A DNA stretch of 64,000 nucleotides from positions 8,314,651-8,378,650 of the forward strand of contig NC_041021.1 of the NCBI RefSeq assembly GCF_004193775.1, in the 5' to 3' direction. Under the pieces are notes generated by a model. It saw only the letters and a program-made list of their open reading frames with translations. It ran no database searches and was not told the DNA's origin. Positions 45,687 through 57,120 of this stretch are shown one piece after another (the stretch's first letter is position 1; each line of letters begins with the position of its first letter). The DNA comes from Glycine soja. Its lineage: Eukaryota; Streptophyta; Magnoliopsida; Fabales; Fabaceae. The position numbers and the translations under genes were made by a program.

Positions 45687-46010
45687 TCTTTTATTGAAAA
45701 TAAAAGGAAAGTAAAGATAAGACACTAATTTCGTTCCTCTCAGTTGACGAGAGTCGCGGGTGACCATAAAATTTCCGCATGCGAATGACTTGTTGTTCCC
45801 AAGGGAACAAAAGGTGCAGAAGACGATGTCAGTCTCTGCATGCTATCAAGCGTTCTGTCTTACAGATAGCAAAAGAATGTTTATACGGATAACCACTCGG
45901 GTATTTCCGCCCGTCAGCGTGACTCAAAAGTCAGTATGACAGATCTTGTGAGTGCGGAAGATGATGTAAATCTTCGCGTGTCAACGGGCTTGTCGGCCGC
46001 GATTGACGAA

Positions 46011-46266
46011 GGGTGCAGAATGACCAAATTTTGTCTCTGCGCGCCATCGGACACGACTGTGTCTGAAGGGCAAAGGGGTACGGAATGACCAAATTTTGTC
46101 TCCGCATGTCATCGGGCCCGCCGCCTCTGGATGACAAAGGGTGCAGAATGACCAAATTTTGTCTCTGCGCGCCATCGGACACGACTGTGTCTGAATGGCA
46201 AAGGGGTGCGGAATGACCAAATTTTGTCTCCGCATGTCATCGGGCCCGCCGCCTCTGGATGACAAA
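46011..46266. repeat. two 128-bp tandem repeats in Ogre 3' UTR
   Basis: Units at 46011-46138 and 46139-46266 differ at only a few bases. Each holds two half-units with GAATGACCAAATTTTGTCTC, so the array is really four ~64-bp units. A third unit begins and breaks off at about 46275. Tandem repeats in the 3' region are common in Tat-lineage elements. Confidence 0.93.
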
Positions 46267-46318
46267 GGGTGCATGTCACATGACCTCAGGGTCAGTATGA
46301 CAAAGATTATGGGGCGGC

Positions 46319-46663
46319 CGACAAAAGCAAGGCTCTTGCTCCTACGTATCCTCCAATGAGGAACTCAGACCTACATAGTTCTAGATAACTTGTGAGACTT
46401 GAAAAAGTCTCCACCGGAAGATGCTAACATCTCCGGAAAGGGCGCAGATGACCACACTGGCCTTTGCTCATCAATCACACTTGGGGTCACTGAATGACGA
46501 GGTGCGGATAACCGTAAGGTGTCTCCGCGGGCTACCAGCTCCTGGGTCATGGTAACAAAAAGCGGTGCGGTCGACAAAAGCGAGGCTCTTGCTCCTACGT
46601 ATTCTCCAATGAGGAACTCAGACCTACGTAGTTCTGGATAACTTGTGAGACTTGAAAAAGTCT
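46319..46663. repeat. direct repeat pair sharing a motif with the Ogre LTR
   Basis: CGACAAAAGC...CTTGAAAAAGTCT occurs at 46319-46410 and 46572-46663 with about four mismatches. Its core CTCCTACGTAT..CTCCAATGAGGAACTCAGACCTAC also occurs, slightly diverged, in both Ogre LTRs (about 44360-44410 and 62278-62328) and in reverse in the older LTR (about 15085-15140). Confidence 0.88.
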
Positions 46664-48439
46664 TGGTGTTTTCTCCACTAAAATGCAAACATGTTTTAGC
46701 AAAGAGACAAATATTCCAACTGATTAGAGCAGCATATGCTTTTCTTTTTTTTTTTGTGAAAAACAATGCGTCTACCGAGGAAGGAGAGTATGTTGATGAA
46801 ATCCCCCATAACCATAAATGAGATTTTGGATGTTAGCATTTCATTTCTAAATGACCATTTAGAGGAAACACTAAGTTCGACAAAAATAGAAGAAATCCAC
46901 TCAAAGTGTATCAATCTCGCACAGGTAAGTGTTTTATCCTAATTCCGAACCATAGATATGTCATGACTTGATTTTGCAAATTATTTCCTATCAAATCAAA
47001 AATTACATGCGTGATCATGGATCAATAGGACTTCCCTTGGGAATGGGTTCTTTTGGTGGGTTTTTCGGCTTTTGTGTGTTTTTGGCTTTTGATTTTTTGT
47101 TGGCTTTTTCCTTTTCTGTTTTTGTTTAGTGCGGGGCGAAAAAGTCGCTAGCGCACAAGATTTTGGTTGTCAATTAAAGGGAGAAGACCATTTTAGGTCG
47201 TGGTTTCCTTTCCTTCTTTTTGTTCATTTGGTGACAATTCTGTATTGTTCAGATATTGTCCGGTCCAAAGACCTCTCTGCACATTTCTTCTGGTTTCTTT
47301 GACCAGGAGCTTTCTTCTTTTTTACTTTCTCCCATTCTTTTTTCTTTGACTTGGAATTTCCTTTCCTTTCTTTTCGCTTTCTCCCACTCTTTGAATGGGA
47401 ATTTCCTTGCTTCCTTTTTTCCTTTGATTGGAAATTTTCCTTCTCTCTCTTTTTTTTTGCTTTCTCTTTGATTGGAAATTTTCCTTTTCTCTTTCTTTGA
47501 TTGGAAATTTTCCTTCTCTCCTTTTTTGCTTCCGAGGGTAAGGATTGACATTCTCACCCTGGGTCAAGGTTTATGGTGAGTCAGGATTTTGGCTCAAGAC
47601 TTGTAGAATGGCTAGGCATGATACATGTCAGGGTTTGGTTTGGTTCAAGGATAAAAGGGATGCCCCACATTATTTCCATGACACAAATGCAAAAATGATG
47701 ATTTGGAAATTTTATGCAAAACTGGTCATGCATGCACCTATGCGGACACTCAAGTGTCAAATTTTTATGGTCATGTGATGCTAGGGCTCAGGATTCATTT
47801 CCTCTATTTTAAATCAACCCAACGTTTCCAAAACATGTTCTTTTATCAATTTGTGCATTCATCCTAGTCCATTTCGGGCGTCCGGGGAAATTTCACAGCA
47901 TTCACCCTTCAGGTGTAGACACATTTTCCAAAAATTGGTTATGATCAATGAATTTTTTTCAAAGAAAAGTTGGAAATCATCTCTTTTCAAAAGCATGTCG
48001 TTTTTTCAGCTAGACAACTTATTTTTCTTTTTCCCATCTTTTTCTTACTTGCTTTCTTTTTCCTTACTTGCTCTCTTCTTTCCTTACTTACTCTCTTCTT
48101 TTCAGTTCATTTTTTTCTTTTCTATTTTTATTTTTATCATGATTTTTGTTTGTTTTACATATTTTTTTTTACGATGTTCCTAAACGAAGAACTCTACACG
48201 GTTCCAGAATTTCAAACATCATTGATAATAATGATATAAACACTAACGCAACAATCCAAACAAAAATGTATGCGCTGCACAAATGACAATCGAAACAACA
48301 AAAACAAACATTAGTCTCTCAAGTCAAAACAATAACATAACATAAAAATGATAAACGAAATATGAAAGAAAACATGAATCTGGGGATCTCCCAGTCATGA
48401 AGCTCCACTCCCTCCCAAGAAGTCAAGCAAATCGGCCAT

Positions 48440-49650
48440 CTACTCGTCCTCGTGGGCTTCTTCTCCATCGCCGGGAGCTTCTGGGGGCGCCTCTCCTGCT
48501 TGGGCCTCGGGCCAATCCCCGGGCCATGCGACCTCTGCCCTGAACTGGTCTGGAGTAGGGCATGAAAAAGAAGCGAAGCCCTGGCTCTGCATGCTGAGGC
48601 TCATCTGGTACAGACAATCATGGGTCTGTACATGTGCCCGGTGGTTGGCCGCCTGCTGGCGAATCAAATGCCGTAAATACTGCTCCATGTCAAATGACCC
48701 AGCCTGGCCAGCCTGATGAGGTGGGGGGGGGGGGGCGCGCCTGCGGCCTGTGGAGCATCACCCTGAGCCTGTCTCTGGGTACAGTACTTCTCAATAAAAG
48801 CCCAGGTGATGGGCGGCCGAATTACCTTGGTAGGTGCAACGGAGACTCCGAACGACTGGCAGAGTCCTGTGATCAGTGCGGGAAATCCCAGGGCCCTGTT
48901 GGACTTATCTGGGTCCAAAGGGTGCCTAGTAGGCGCCATACCTGCAAAAATATAGATGGCATCAGCGATCAAATGAGCCACATGGATGCTCATCCGTGTC
49001 AGGATGGGGTACACCAGCTGACACTTCGGCATGGGGAGGTCGGAATTATGATCGGTGGGCAGGATGTTGCTGAGGAGCAACGTCATCCATATTTGGGTCA
49101 GGGTGGTCATGTTGGTGCGCATGATTCGCACTCGCCTCCCTGCAGCAGTCCGGGCAAAATCCTGCCCCGGTATACATAGTAGCTGGGCGATGGCCTCCTC
49201 ATCGAACCCATCAGACCGGTTCCTCCTCTGGCCATACTCGCATTCCTGGCCCTCTTCCAACACCAACGGATATCCCAGGAGCTGGCTGATAGCGTCGACA
49301 TCAAACGGGATCCACTGACCCCTTACCCAGGATCTCATGTCACGCAGGCCCTCCTCTGTTGGCCAAGCATTGGCATAAAACTCAAGGACTATTTCTGGAT
49401 CGAACTTGGCCATGGGAGTAACCAGTGATGTCCACCACCGGCGCCCTATTTCCTCCTGGAAATCAGTATACTCGTCGTCCCTGAGCTGGACGCGTCGCTC
49501 CCGGAGAAACGACCATCCCTTGATGGCCTCGAAGCGCTGCTGGTGTACAGCGCTCCTAAAGCGGTGACTGTCATACTCAGGAGTGGAACTAGTTCCTTCG
49601 GCCGCCTTGTTCTTCCTGGACCTCTTTGAGGCAAGCTTCCTCGGGGCCAT
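48440..49650 (-). pseudogene. Ogre extra 3' ORF (putative plant transposon protein domain), one frame break
   Basis: Starts at ATG 49650 (MAPRKLASKRSRKNK, a basic possible nuclear signal). The domain follows: AIKGWSFLRERRVQLRDDEY, VLEFYANAWPTEE, WVRGQWIPFDVDAISQLLGYPL, RTNMTTLTQIWMTLLLSNILPTDHNSDL-like segments (about residues 30-270), then PTKVIRPPITWAFIEKYC. At a G13 run (48723-48735) the frame changes. The remaining C-terminal part (48688-48440) has QFRAEVAWPGDWPEA, matching the tails of the Athila-like 3' ORFs. Function unknown. Confidence 0.85.
48723..48735 (+). repeat. G13 homopolymer causing frame break in the 3' ORF
   Basis: Thirteen G on the plus strand (C13 in the coding sense, a Pro-rich region). 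The two parts of the ORF use different frames on either side, so a change of run length is the likely lesion, or a sequencing error at the run. Confidence 0.9.
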
Positions 49651-51762
49651 TTCCTGCGAAGGCAAACATTTGGAAAGTTAGTTTTACCAAGAAACGTTAC
49701 CCTTAAAACAAAAACGGCATACAACCTCCTCCAATAAATACAAACATCAATGTAAATTTAGAGCAAGCTTATGCGCATACTTCTTTACGAGCGTTCACTT
49801 GCACAAGACATTCTTATAACTAAGAAAAATGCACCCATATACAATCAAGGCACCTTCGTTACCTAGATTATTTATATGTACTTCCAAGGTGTATTTGTTA
49901 CCTACATCACACGCATTTCCTTTGCTAAATTTACATACATGAATACTCAAAGCACTTTGGCTATAAAAAATTGCATACGTGCACATTCTGGTATTTCTAA
50001 TACCTATACATACACAAACTTCATGATGAATCTTGACTATCTACAATAAGGTGCTACATTTCATGCTTTTTTCAAGTGTTTTTACTACCTAAAGCCGCAT
50101 GCAAATTCAAGTATATTTTCTTTTGCCGACTAAAATTGTATTCAAATTAAAAGGTATTTTTGTAAGGTATTTTCTTTACATAACATGCAACATATATATA
50201 TTTTTTTGTGAGACATTTTGACTATCAAAAATTACATATACATACATCCTAGTATCTTGCTACCACACCCAAAGTGTAAATTGCCAAAGGTATTTTGCTA
50301 CCTATTCTAAACCTAAACATTTATGATGAGCAAAATTCCTAAACATCTAGGCGTAGGGAAATTATTGTAGCGTGGCTCATAGCTGATTGCTGGCCAAAAA
50401 GAGTAACTTTACCCAACATGCACCTCTTCTTGTGTTCTTTTGCATAAAAACTTTGGTTCCTAGGCCTAGGATATATGTGGGGCAATTACCCTAGCCTTTT
50501 TCGGGAATGAATGCATGTCCCAAAAAATAGAAAATATGTGCAAACCAAAATGCCCCATGGGTTGTTTCCTTACAAAAGCCACGCGCTAATGCCATTGAGG
50601 CATTTCACCGAACACTTGGTGGGTGCGCGTTTAGGTATCAATAGCAAGAGAACGGGGACAATGTGGCATGTCCCATTGTTTCAAAATGCATTATAGGCCT
50701 AGGGCCATCCCATACAAACCCCCAATCCAACCCAATCAAGCAAGAAAACAAACCAAAATTGCCCCACATATTTGAGCACATTCCCACATTTTAGAGTACC
50801 AAAAGGAGATCAAAATACACCAATGAAAAGCTAGAAAGCTTAGGGATAGAATACTTGCTTGTTGGTGATGAACAAAAGCGCGAAACGGAATCAAAAAATG
50901 CGAAAAATGATGACCCTAGGGCTGCAAACTCGTAAATCCCGTGGGTATGGCTTTTGAAAGGGGGGAAAAGAGGTTTTTGAATGCAAAAACGTCCCCCCTT
51001 TCGTCATTCTTATAATTTGATGTAGGGATGGCTCGCCCAGGCGAGCTCAGCTCGCCCAGGCGAGCTAACCTGCATTTTTTTTTTTGAGAGGAACATTAAC
51101 CATGTCCCCTCCTTCCTTATGGTTTAGCGTCTTGCTTAACTTGAACTTACTTAAGTTAGAGTTAGGCGTTGATTACTTATTTTTAAAACAAACAAATAGT
51201 AAGACAACTGCGAATACAAAGGATACGGGGCTGCCTTGCAACGACGTTCTCTGCTTGTCTAGCGCAGAGAAAGGGCAACGATCAGTCGGTCGTGATCCCA
51301 TCCCCACTTGCATCCGTTCCTAAGTACCTGCAAGTAATAAACAACCAGGTTCGGCCAATCTTGACCGCGTCATTGTCTTACCTTGATTGGTTTCTGTTGT
51401 CCACATTTGGTCCTCACCCCGGAAGGTAGCTCAAGATGATCCTGCCCCTGTCTTACCACAACAATATGCATGCGTATGCGTATGCATGAATGTTTTCAAA
51501 CGCAGCGAATCTTAGCAAAAGTTGGTTTAGGTTCAATTTTAATTAAGCGCTTGGGGCATCCCACGAACTGAGCGGAAGGGCTCAGGTGATCACAAATCAA
51601 ATGCAAGGTTTGAAACCAACGTGAGGACTAAAGCTTCGAATCCACGTTCATTTCTTTGAAAGATTGTAACGAGAGATACAGCAGACGGGAAATCCCTGGG
51701 GGAAATCCAGAAAACGCATAAAGATAATGAACATGCAGCGACATCCTTAATTGCCCCAGCTT
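49651..51762 (-). other. Ogre spacer between pol and the 3' ORF
   Basis: Non-coding and AT-rich at 49700-50300 with repeated GCATAC/ACATAC wording (ACCTACATAC, TACCTA). A paired palindrome GCTCGCCCAGGCGAGC occurs at 51029-51063. It is the most likely source of a separate mRNA leader for the 3' ORF, but no promoter is clear. Confidence 0.7.
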
Positions 51763-54700
51763 CTAAGCATAATATCGCTTGACGACATCAGAATTCACGG
51801 GTGAAGGTAACTCTTCACCATCCATGTTGGTAAGCACCAGGGCTCCTCCGGAGAAAGCCCTCTTCACAACAAAAGGCCCTTCGTAGTTCGGGGCCCATTT
51901 CCCTCGATTGTCCTTGACAGCATGGGACATTTTCTTTAGCACAAGGTCTCCCTCATGGAACTTGCGCAAACGTACTTTCTTGTCGAATGCATTCTTCATT
52001 CTTTGCTGGTATAAGCGCCCATGACTCATGGCCATTAAGCGCTTACCCTCAATGAGGTTGAGCTGGTCATAGCGCGTTTGAGCCCACTCTGATTCCTTTA
52101 ATCCGGATTCTGCCAAGATCCTTAATGACGGGACTTCCACCTCAAACGGTAACACAGCCTCCATCCCATATACCAATGAGAACGGCGTTGCCCCAGTTGA
52201 CGTTCGCACTGAAGTTCGGTAACCGTGTAACGCGAATGGGAGCATTTCGTGCCAATCCTTGTATGACACAGTCATCTTTTGGATAATCTTTTTGATATTC
52301 TTATTGGCCGCTTCCACGGCTCCATTCATCTTTGGCCGGTAGGGTGTGGAATTGTGATGTTGGATTTTAAACTCCTCGCACATTTCCCCCATCATCTTGT
52401 TATTCAGGTTGGTGCCATTGTCCGTGATAATCTTCCTTGGCAAACCATATCGGCAGATGATCTTTTTCTTAATGAACCTGACCACTACACCCCTCGTGAC
52501 ACTGGTATAGGAAGCCGCCTCGACCCACTTGGTGAAATAATCTATCGCTATGAGGATGAAGCGATGACCATTCGATGCCTTGGGCTCAATGGCCCCGATG
52601 ACATCTATTCCCCACATGGAGAAAGGCCAAGGGGCGGACATGACATTCAGAGGATGTGGTGGGGCATTGACATTATCTGCGAACGCTTGACATTTGTGGC
52701 ATTTCCTCACATGGACACAACAATGACTTTCCATGGTAAGCCAGTAATAACCTGCTCTTAGGATCTTCCTGGCCATAGCATGCCCGTTGGCGTGCGTTCC
52801 AAACGAGCCCTCATGGACTTCCTCGATCATGTGATTTGCCTCCCTGGCATCCACACACCGCAGGAGTGTCATGTCGTGATTTCTCTTATACAGTATGCTT
52901 CCGCTCATGAAGAAACCGGCTGCCAACCTTCTCAGTGTCCTCTTATCATTGTCGGCAATCTCGGGCGGGTATTCTTTGCTTACGACATATCGCTTGATGT
53001 CGAAATACCAAGGCTTTCCGTCCCGTTCCTCTTCTACTTGGCAACAATGCGCAGGTTTGCCACGACACCAAAATTCAATGTAGGGTAGATCCCCGTGCGG
53101 TGTTAGCTGGAACATAGACGCCAAAGTAGCAAGTGCATCCGCCATTTGATTTTCCTCGCGGGGAACATGATGGAAGGAGATCTCATCAAAGGTCTTAGCC
53201 AATTCCTTGATATAGGCTTTGTAGGGTATCAGCTTGGGATCTATAGTTTCCCATTCCCCTCTCAGCTGATGGATTACCAATGCCGAGTCGTCGTACACCT
53301 TGAGTAGTTTGACATTGGAGTCAATCGCTGCCTGGACGGCTAGGGCACATGCTTCATATTCGGCCATGTTGTTGGTGCAGTCGAATCCTAGCCTGGCTGC
53401 GAAGGGTACACATTGATTGTCCGGAGAGACCAATACTGCCCCAACTCCGTCAAACCATACGGTCCATTTATCCCGATTTTCGTCCAATTTTTCCTCAAAC
53501 AAGGCCATGATGTCCTCATCCGGGAATTCAGGATGCATGGGCTGATAGTCGTTAAGAGGCTGTTGAGCCAAATAATCTGCTAAGGCGCTTTCTTTTATCG
53601 CCTTTTGGGTGACGTAGACTATATCAAACTCGGATAGCAGGACTTGCCACCAGGCGATTCATCCCGTGAGAGCTGGCTTTTCAAAGATGTACTTAACCGG
53701 GTCCATCTTGGATATCAACCAGGTAGTATGGCTCAGCATGTACTGGCTTAGGCGATGGGATGCCCATACTAAAGCACAACACGTTCTTTCGAGCAAGGAG
53801 TAATTCATCTCACAGGTCGTGAACTTCTTACTTAGGTAGTAAACAGCGCGCTCTTTCTTTCCGGATTCGTCGTGTTGACCGAGCATACACCCCACTGACT
53901 CGTCTAAGATTGTCATGTACAAGATGAGAGGCCTTCCAGGTACTGGTGGCATAAGCACGGGAGGATTCATAAGGCACTTCTTGATCCTTCCAAAAGCCTC
54001 TTGGCAATCCTCATTCCAGCGATCAGTTTGGTTTTTGCGTAAGAGCTTGAACAACGGCTCACAAATGGCGGTGAGCTGCGATATGAATCTGGAAATATAA
54101 TTCAAGCGTCCCAGGAAACCTCGGACTTGCCTCTCTGTACGGGGTTCTGGCATCTCAAGGATAGCCTTCACCTTTTCGGGGTCTACCTCTATCCCTTTCT
54201 GGCTTACAATGAAACCAATCAATTTCCCTGATTTGACCCCAAAGGTACACTTAGCGGGGTTCAACCTTAATTGATATTTCTTTAGCCTTTCGAACAACTT
54301 CCGCAGGTTGACAAGGTGTTCTTCCTCGGATTTAGATTTAGCAATTATGTCGTCCACGTAGACCTCGATCTCTTGATGCATCATATCATGGAACAAAGCT
54401 ACCATGGCCCGTTGATAAGTTGCCCCGGCATTCTTGAGTCCAAAGGACATCACCTTGTAACAGAACGTCCCCCACAGGGTGACGAAAGTAGTCTTTCCCA
54501 TATCCTTGGGCGCCATCTTTATCTGATTATAACCAGAGAAACCGTCCATGAAGGAAAATAAAGCGAAACTGGCCGTGTTATCTACGAGGATATCGATGAG
54601 TGGTAAAGGAAAATTGTCCTTGGGACTGGCCCGATTCAGGTCCCGATAATCCACACACATTCGTACTTTCCCATCTTTCTTAGGGACCGGTACGATGTTG

Positions 54701-55186
54701 GCAACCCACTCTGGATACCGAGCGACGGCCAGAAATCCAGCGTCAAATTGCTTCTTCACTTCTTCTTTTATCTTCAAGGATGTTTCGGGCTTCATCCTTC
54801 TCAGTTTCTGTTTTATCGGGGAACACTCGGGATTTAGAGGTAATCGGTGCTGTACAATGTCAGAACTCAAACCGGGCATATCTTGGTATGACCAAGCAAA
54901 GATGTCTTGGTAGTCCTTTAGTAGGATTATTAATTCCTCACGGATAGGTGCGGTAATACCTGTACCTATCTTTACTTCCCTTTTTCCACTGCCAATTCCT
55001 AAGTCTACCAGCTCTGTTTCTTCTTGATGAGGTCTCATTTCCTGGTCCTCATGGGCGACCATTCTTTCTAATTCTGGGGGAAGTCCCACATCCTCGTTTC
55101 CTTCATCTTCCGTTTGACTCATTTCTTTCTCGAAGTCGATAGGCGGGTCCCAGGTATTAGTACCTTCGGGGGACTCGTCATCGGAT
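51763..55186 (-). pseudogene. Ogre pol: RT, RNase H, second RNase H, integrase (one in-frame stop)
   Basis: One frame, broken only by TGA at 53661-53659. First part: RT with VDYRDLN, FMDGFSGYNQI (catalytic Asp) and YVDD (about 54360-54349), then the classical RNase H up to the stop, with YSLLERTCCALVW but weak catalytic spacing, as is known for Tat elements. Second part (53571-51763, 602 codons): archaeal-type RNase H with D41, E71, D95 and D145, integrase zinc H253/H260/C291/C294, and catalytic D323, D384 and E420 (GAVEAANK), then a C-terminal GDLVLKK and KWAPNYEGPF. The segment after FDG at D41 looks shorter than usual. Confidence 0.92.
53659..53661 (-). other. premature TGA in Ogre pol
   Basis: The frame is open on both sides (55186-53662 and 53658-51763). 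A codon CGA at this place would need one C-to-T change to become TGA, which fits CpG decay. The downstream ORF begins at an internal Met (53571), not at a true start. Confidence 0.85.
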
Positions 55187-55366
55187 CTGTCGTTTCAAAA
55201 AAAGAAGTAAACATGCAAATGAATGAGAATGGGTAGAGACGTAGGAACAGATGAAGAAAGATCCTTGTATTATAAATTCAAAAACAAAAGACACAAAGCC
55301 TTAACAAAAGGAAAAACTCTAAAGCCTAGGCCCAACTATAGAGCTTTTAAAACCGTAAAGGTTTAC
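55187..55366 (-). other. candidate spliceable intron of Ogre pol
   Basis: GT (55366-55365) to AG (55188-55187), 180 bp, acceptor preceded by a T-rich tract (55193-55215 region, ACTTCTTTTTTTG in coding sense). The protease ORF stops at 55363, three bases into it. Removing it joins the codon split after 55367 to 55186 in phase and continues into the DDESPEG-type segment and RT. Ogre elements are known for an intron between protease and RT that is only partly spliced, so this position fits. Splicing was not tested. Confidence 0.7.
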
Positions 55367-57120
55367 ATTATGATCGTTGCGTAAATGCCGGGGCGTTCCT
55401 CCACTCGCCAATTTCCCAGCTGGAACTCAGGAGGGCATGGTCGTACCAAATCCAATGTACTCGGAACATCATCTTCGCATATCGCGACCACTTGACCTTT
55501 GTCTCCCAGACCCGCACTTATAAAGCTTCTACTTATGTGGCAGGGCGGGCTTCCCTCACTTTCTTGTCTCCAATGCGAGCTTTGACCACTGCTCTTCCTT
55601 CCCGCGATGCTTCCTTTCATATCCGCCTGAGTGGGCTTATAGCCTAAACCATACTTCCCACGATTTCCTTTGGCATTTATCAGGCTAGTTATGCCGCCGT
55701 TGTCCTTGCCTAAACCCATTTCGGGTTCGTAACCGTTCCCTAACATAACTTGGGCCATCATTACTGCTGCATCGGACAGGCAAGGCTGCCCAGAGAAGGA
55801 GTCCATGGAGGAAATGCTGACCACCTCAAAAGACTGGAAAGCGGTTTCTAACGATTCTTCTGCGGCTTCCACATAAGGCATAGAGGATGGGCAGCTCACC
55901 AAGATGTCTTCCTCGCCTGACACGATGACCAAGTGCCCCTCCACTACGAATTTTAACTTTTGGTGGAGTGTAGAGGGCACAACTCCCACTGAGTGGATCC
56001 ACGGGCGCCCCAACAGACAGCTGTAGGGGGGGTTAATATCCATTATTTGGAAGGTGACTTCACAGGTGTGAGGGCCTATTTGTACTGGGAGATCGATCTC
56101 TCCCCTAACCTCTCGGCGAGTGCCGTCGAAGGCACGAACCACCATTGAACTCGGCTTTAAGTGGGAAGCATTGAATGGTAATTTCTCCAAAGTGCTTTTA
56201 GGCATCACGTTTAAACTGGAACCATTATCGATGAGCACCTTGGCTACGATATGGTCCATACACTTGACTGATATGTGTAAAGCCTTATTATGCCCTCTCC
56301 CCTCAGCGGGGATTTCTTCTTCGGCGAAGGCAAGATAGTTGTTGGCAGTGATATTGTTGACCAGCCCTCCGAAACCTTCTACCGAGATATCTTGGGCCAC
56401 ATGGGCCTCGTTCAGAACTTTTACTAGCAGAGCCCGATGAGGCTCGGAGCTCATAAGTAACTCCAACAGGGAGACCCTGGCTGGGGTTTTGTTGAGCTGT
56501 TCGATAACCTTGAATTCGCTCTGCTGAATTATACGGAGGAACTCGCTGGCTTCCTCTAGCGACACCTCCTTTTTACCATCTTTTTTCTCCGGGAGGCCCT
56601 TTGCCGGAATATCTTTATTCGAAGCGTGGGGTGCTTCGCCATCTTGTTCTTCCACCACTTTTCCTTTTCCCTTGACGTCCGCGGGTTGGACTGGTAGGTC
56701 CGGAGGCGCGAACACACGACCACTACGGGTCACACCACTCAGCCCCGTGATATTTGTTACTTTAGCTGACAACGAGCTGACGTCGGTGGCTTCTTCTTCC
56801 TTCTCCCTCGGAGGTGTATATCTCCATGGGACTGCGTGGCTATTTTGGTACGGGAAAGGAACAGGTTTGGCTACTAAGGGGTGTCTGGGCTTTTGCGAAG
56901 CTGCGCTTTTAGTGAAGTATATCACCAAGGGTTTGGGCTTCGCAACACTGCTCCCATCCGTGGACTGCATGCATATATGCTGCTCTTCTTTTCCTTCACT
57001 GCCGACTTCCAGTCGACCTTGATCTATCATCCGCTGTAACAACTCCTCTACTCCCAAACACGTCTCCATGTCATGCAGCTCGCCGGAATGTAGCAAAGAA
57101 GGAATCCTCCTTATACCCAC
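55367..57120 (-). CDS. Ogre protease region with G-patch-like segment
   Basis: Continues from gag in another frame. Linker residues 1-280 (Lys/Glu-rich), then the aspartic protease with VLIDNGSSLNVMP (Asp at residue 298, Asp-Asn-Gly instead of Asp-Ser/Thr-Gly) and CLLGRPWIHS (about residue 368). A Gly-rich G-patch-like motif follows at 459-497 (YEPEMGLGKDNGG ... GKYGLGYKP). The ATG at 57120 is internal and not a real start; the true upstream reading is gag. The last codons read ATIIM before the stop that lies inside the candidate intron. Confidence 0.85.

Larger units (their letters stand above)
45687..48439 (-). other. 3' untranslated region of the Ogre element
   Basis: No coding region is supported; the many short ORFs are low-complexity or repeat-derived. 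It holds two tandem 128-bp repeats (46011-46266), a dispersed ~92-bp direct repeat (46319-46410 and 46572-46663), a CTTTTCTTTGATTGGAAATTTTCC repeat region (47330-47525) and a pyrimidine-rich block (48030-48180). Confidence 0.75.

Noticed and set aside
45931..46274. Two overlapping minus-strand ORFs with repeated residues
   Set aside because: They are translations of the 128-bp tandem repeat and show no domain.
47249..47567. Lys/Glu-rich ORFs
   Set aside because: They come from a pyrimidine-rich low-complexity repeat in the Ogre 3' UTR.
48664..49665. Env-like identity for the extra 3' ORF
   Set aside because: No signal peptide, no transmembrane segment and a basic N terminus; similarity is to the plant transposon protein family instead.
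52279..53088. Plus-strand ORFs of 160 and 102 codons
   Set aside because: They are shadows of the Ogre RNase H-integrase coding on the minus strand.
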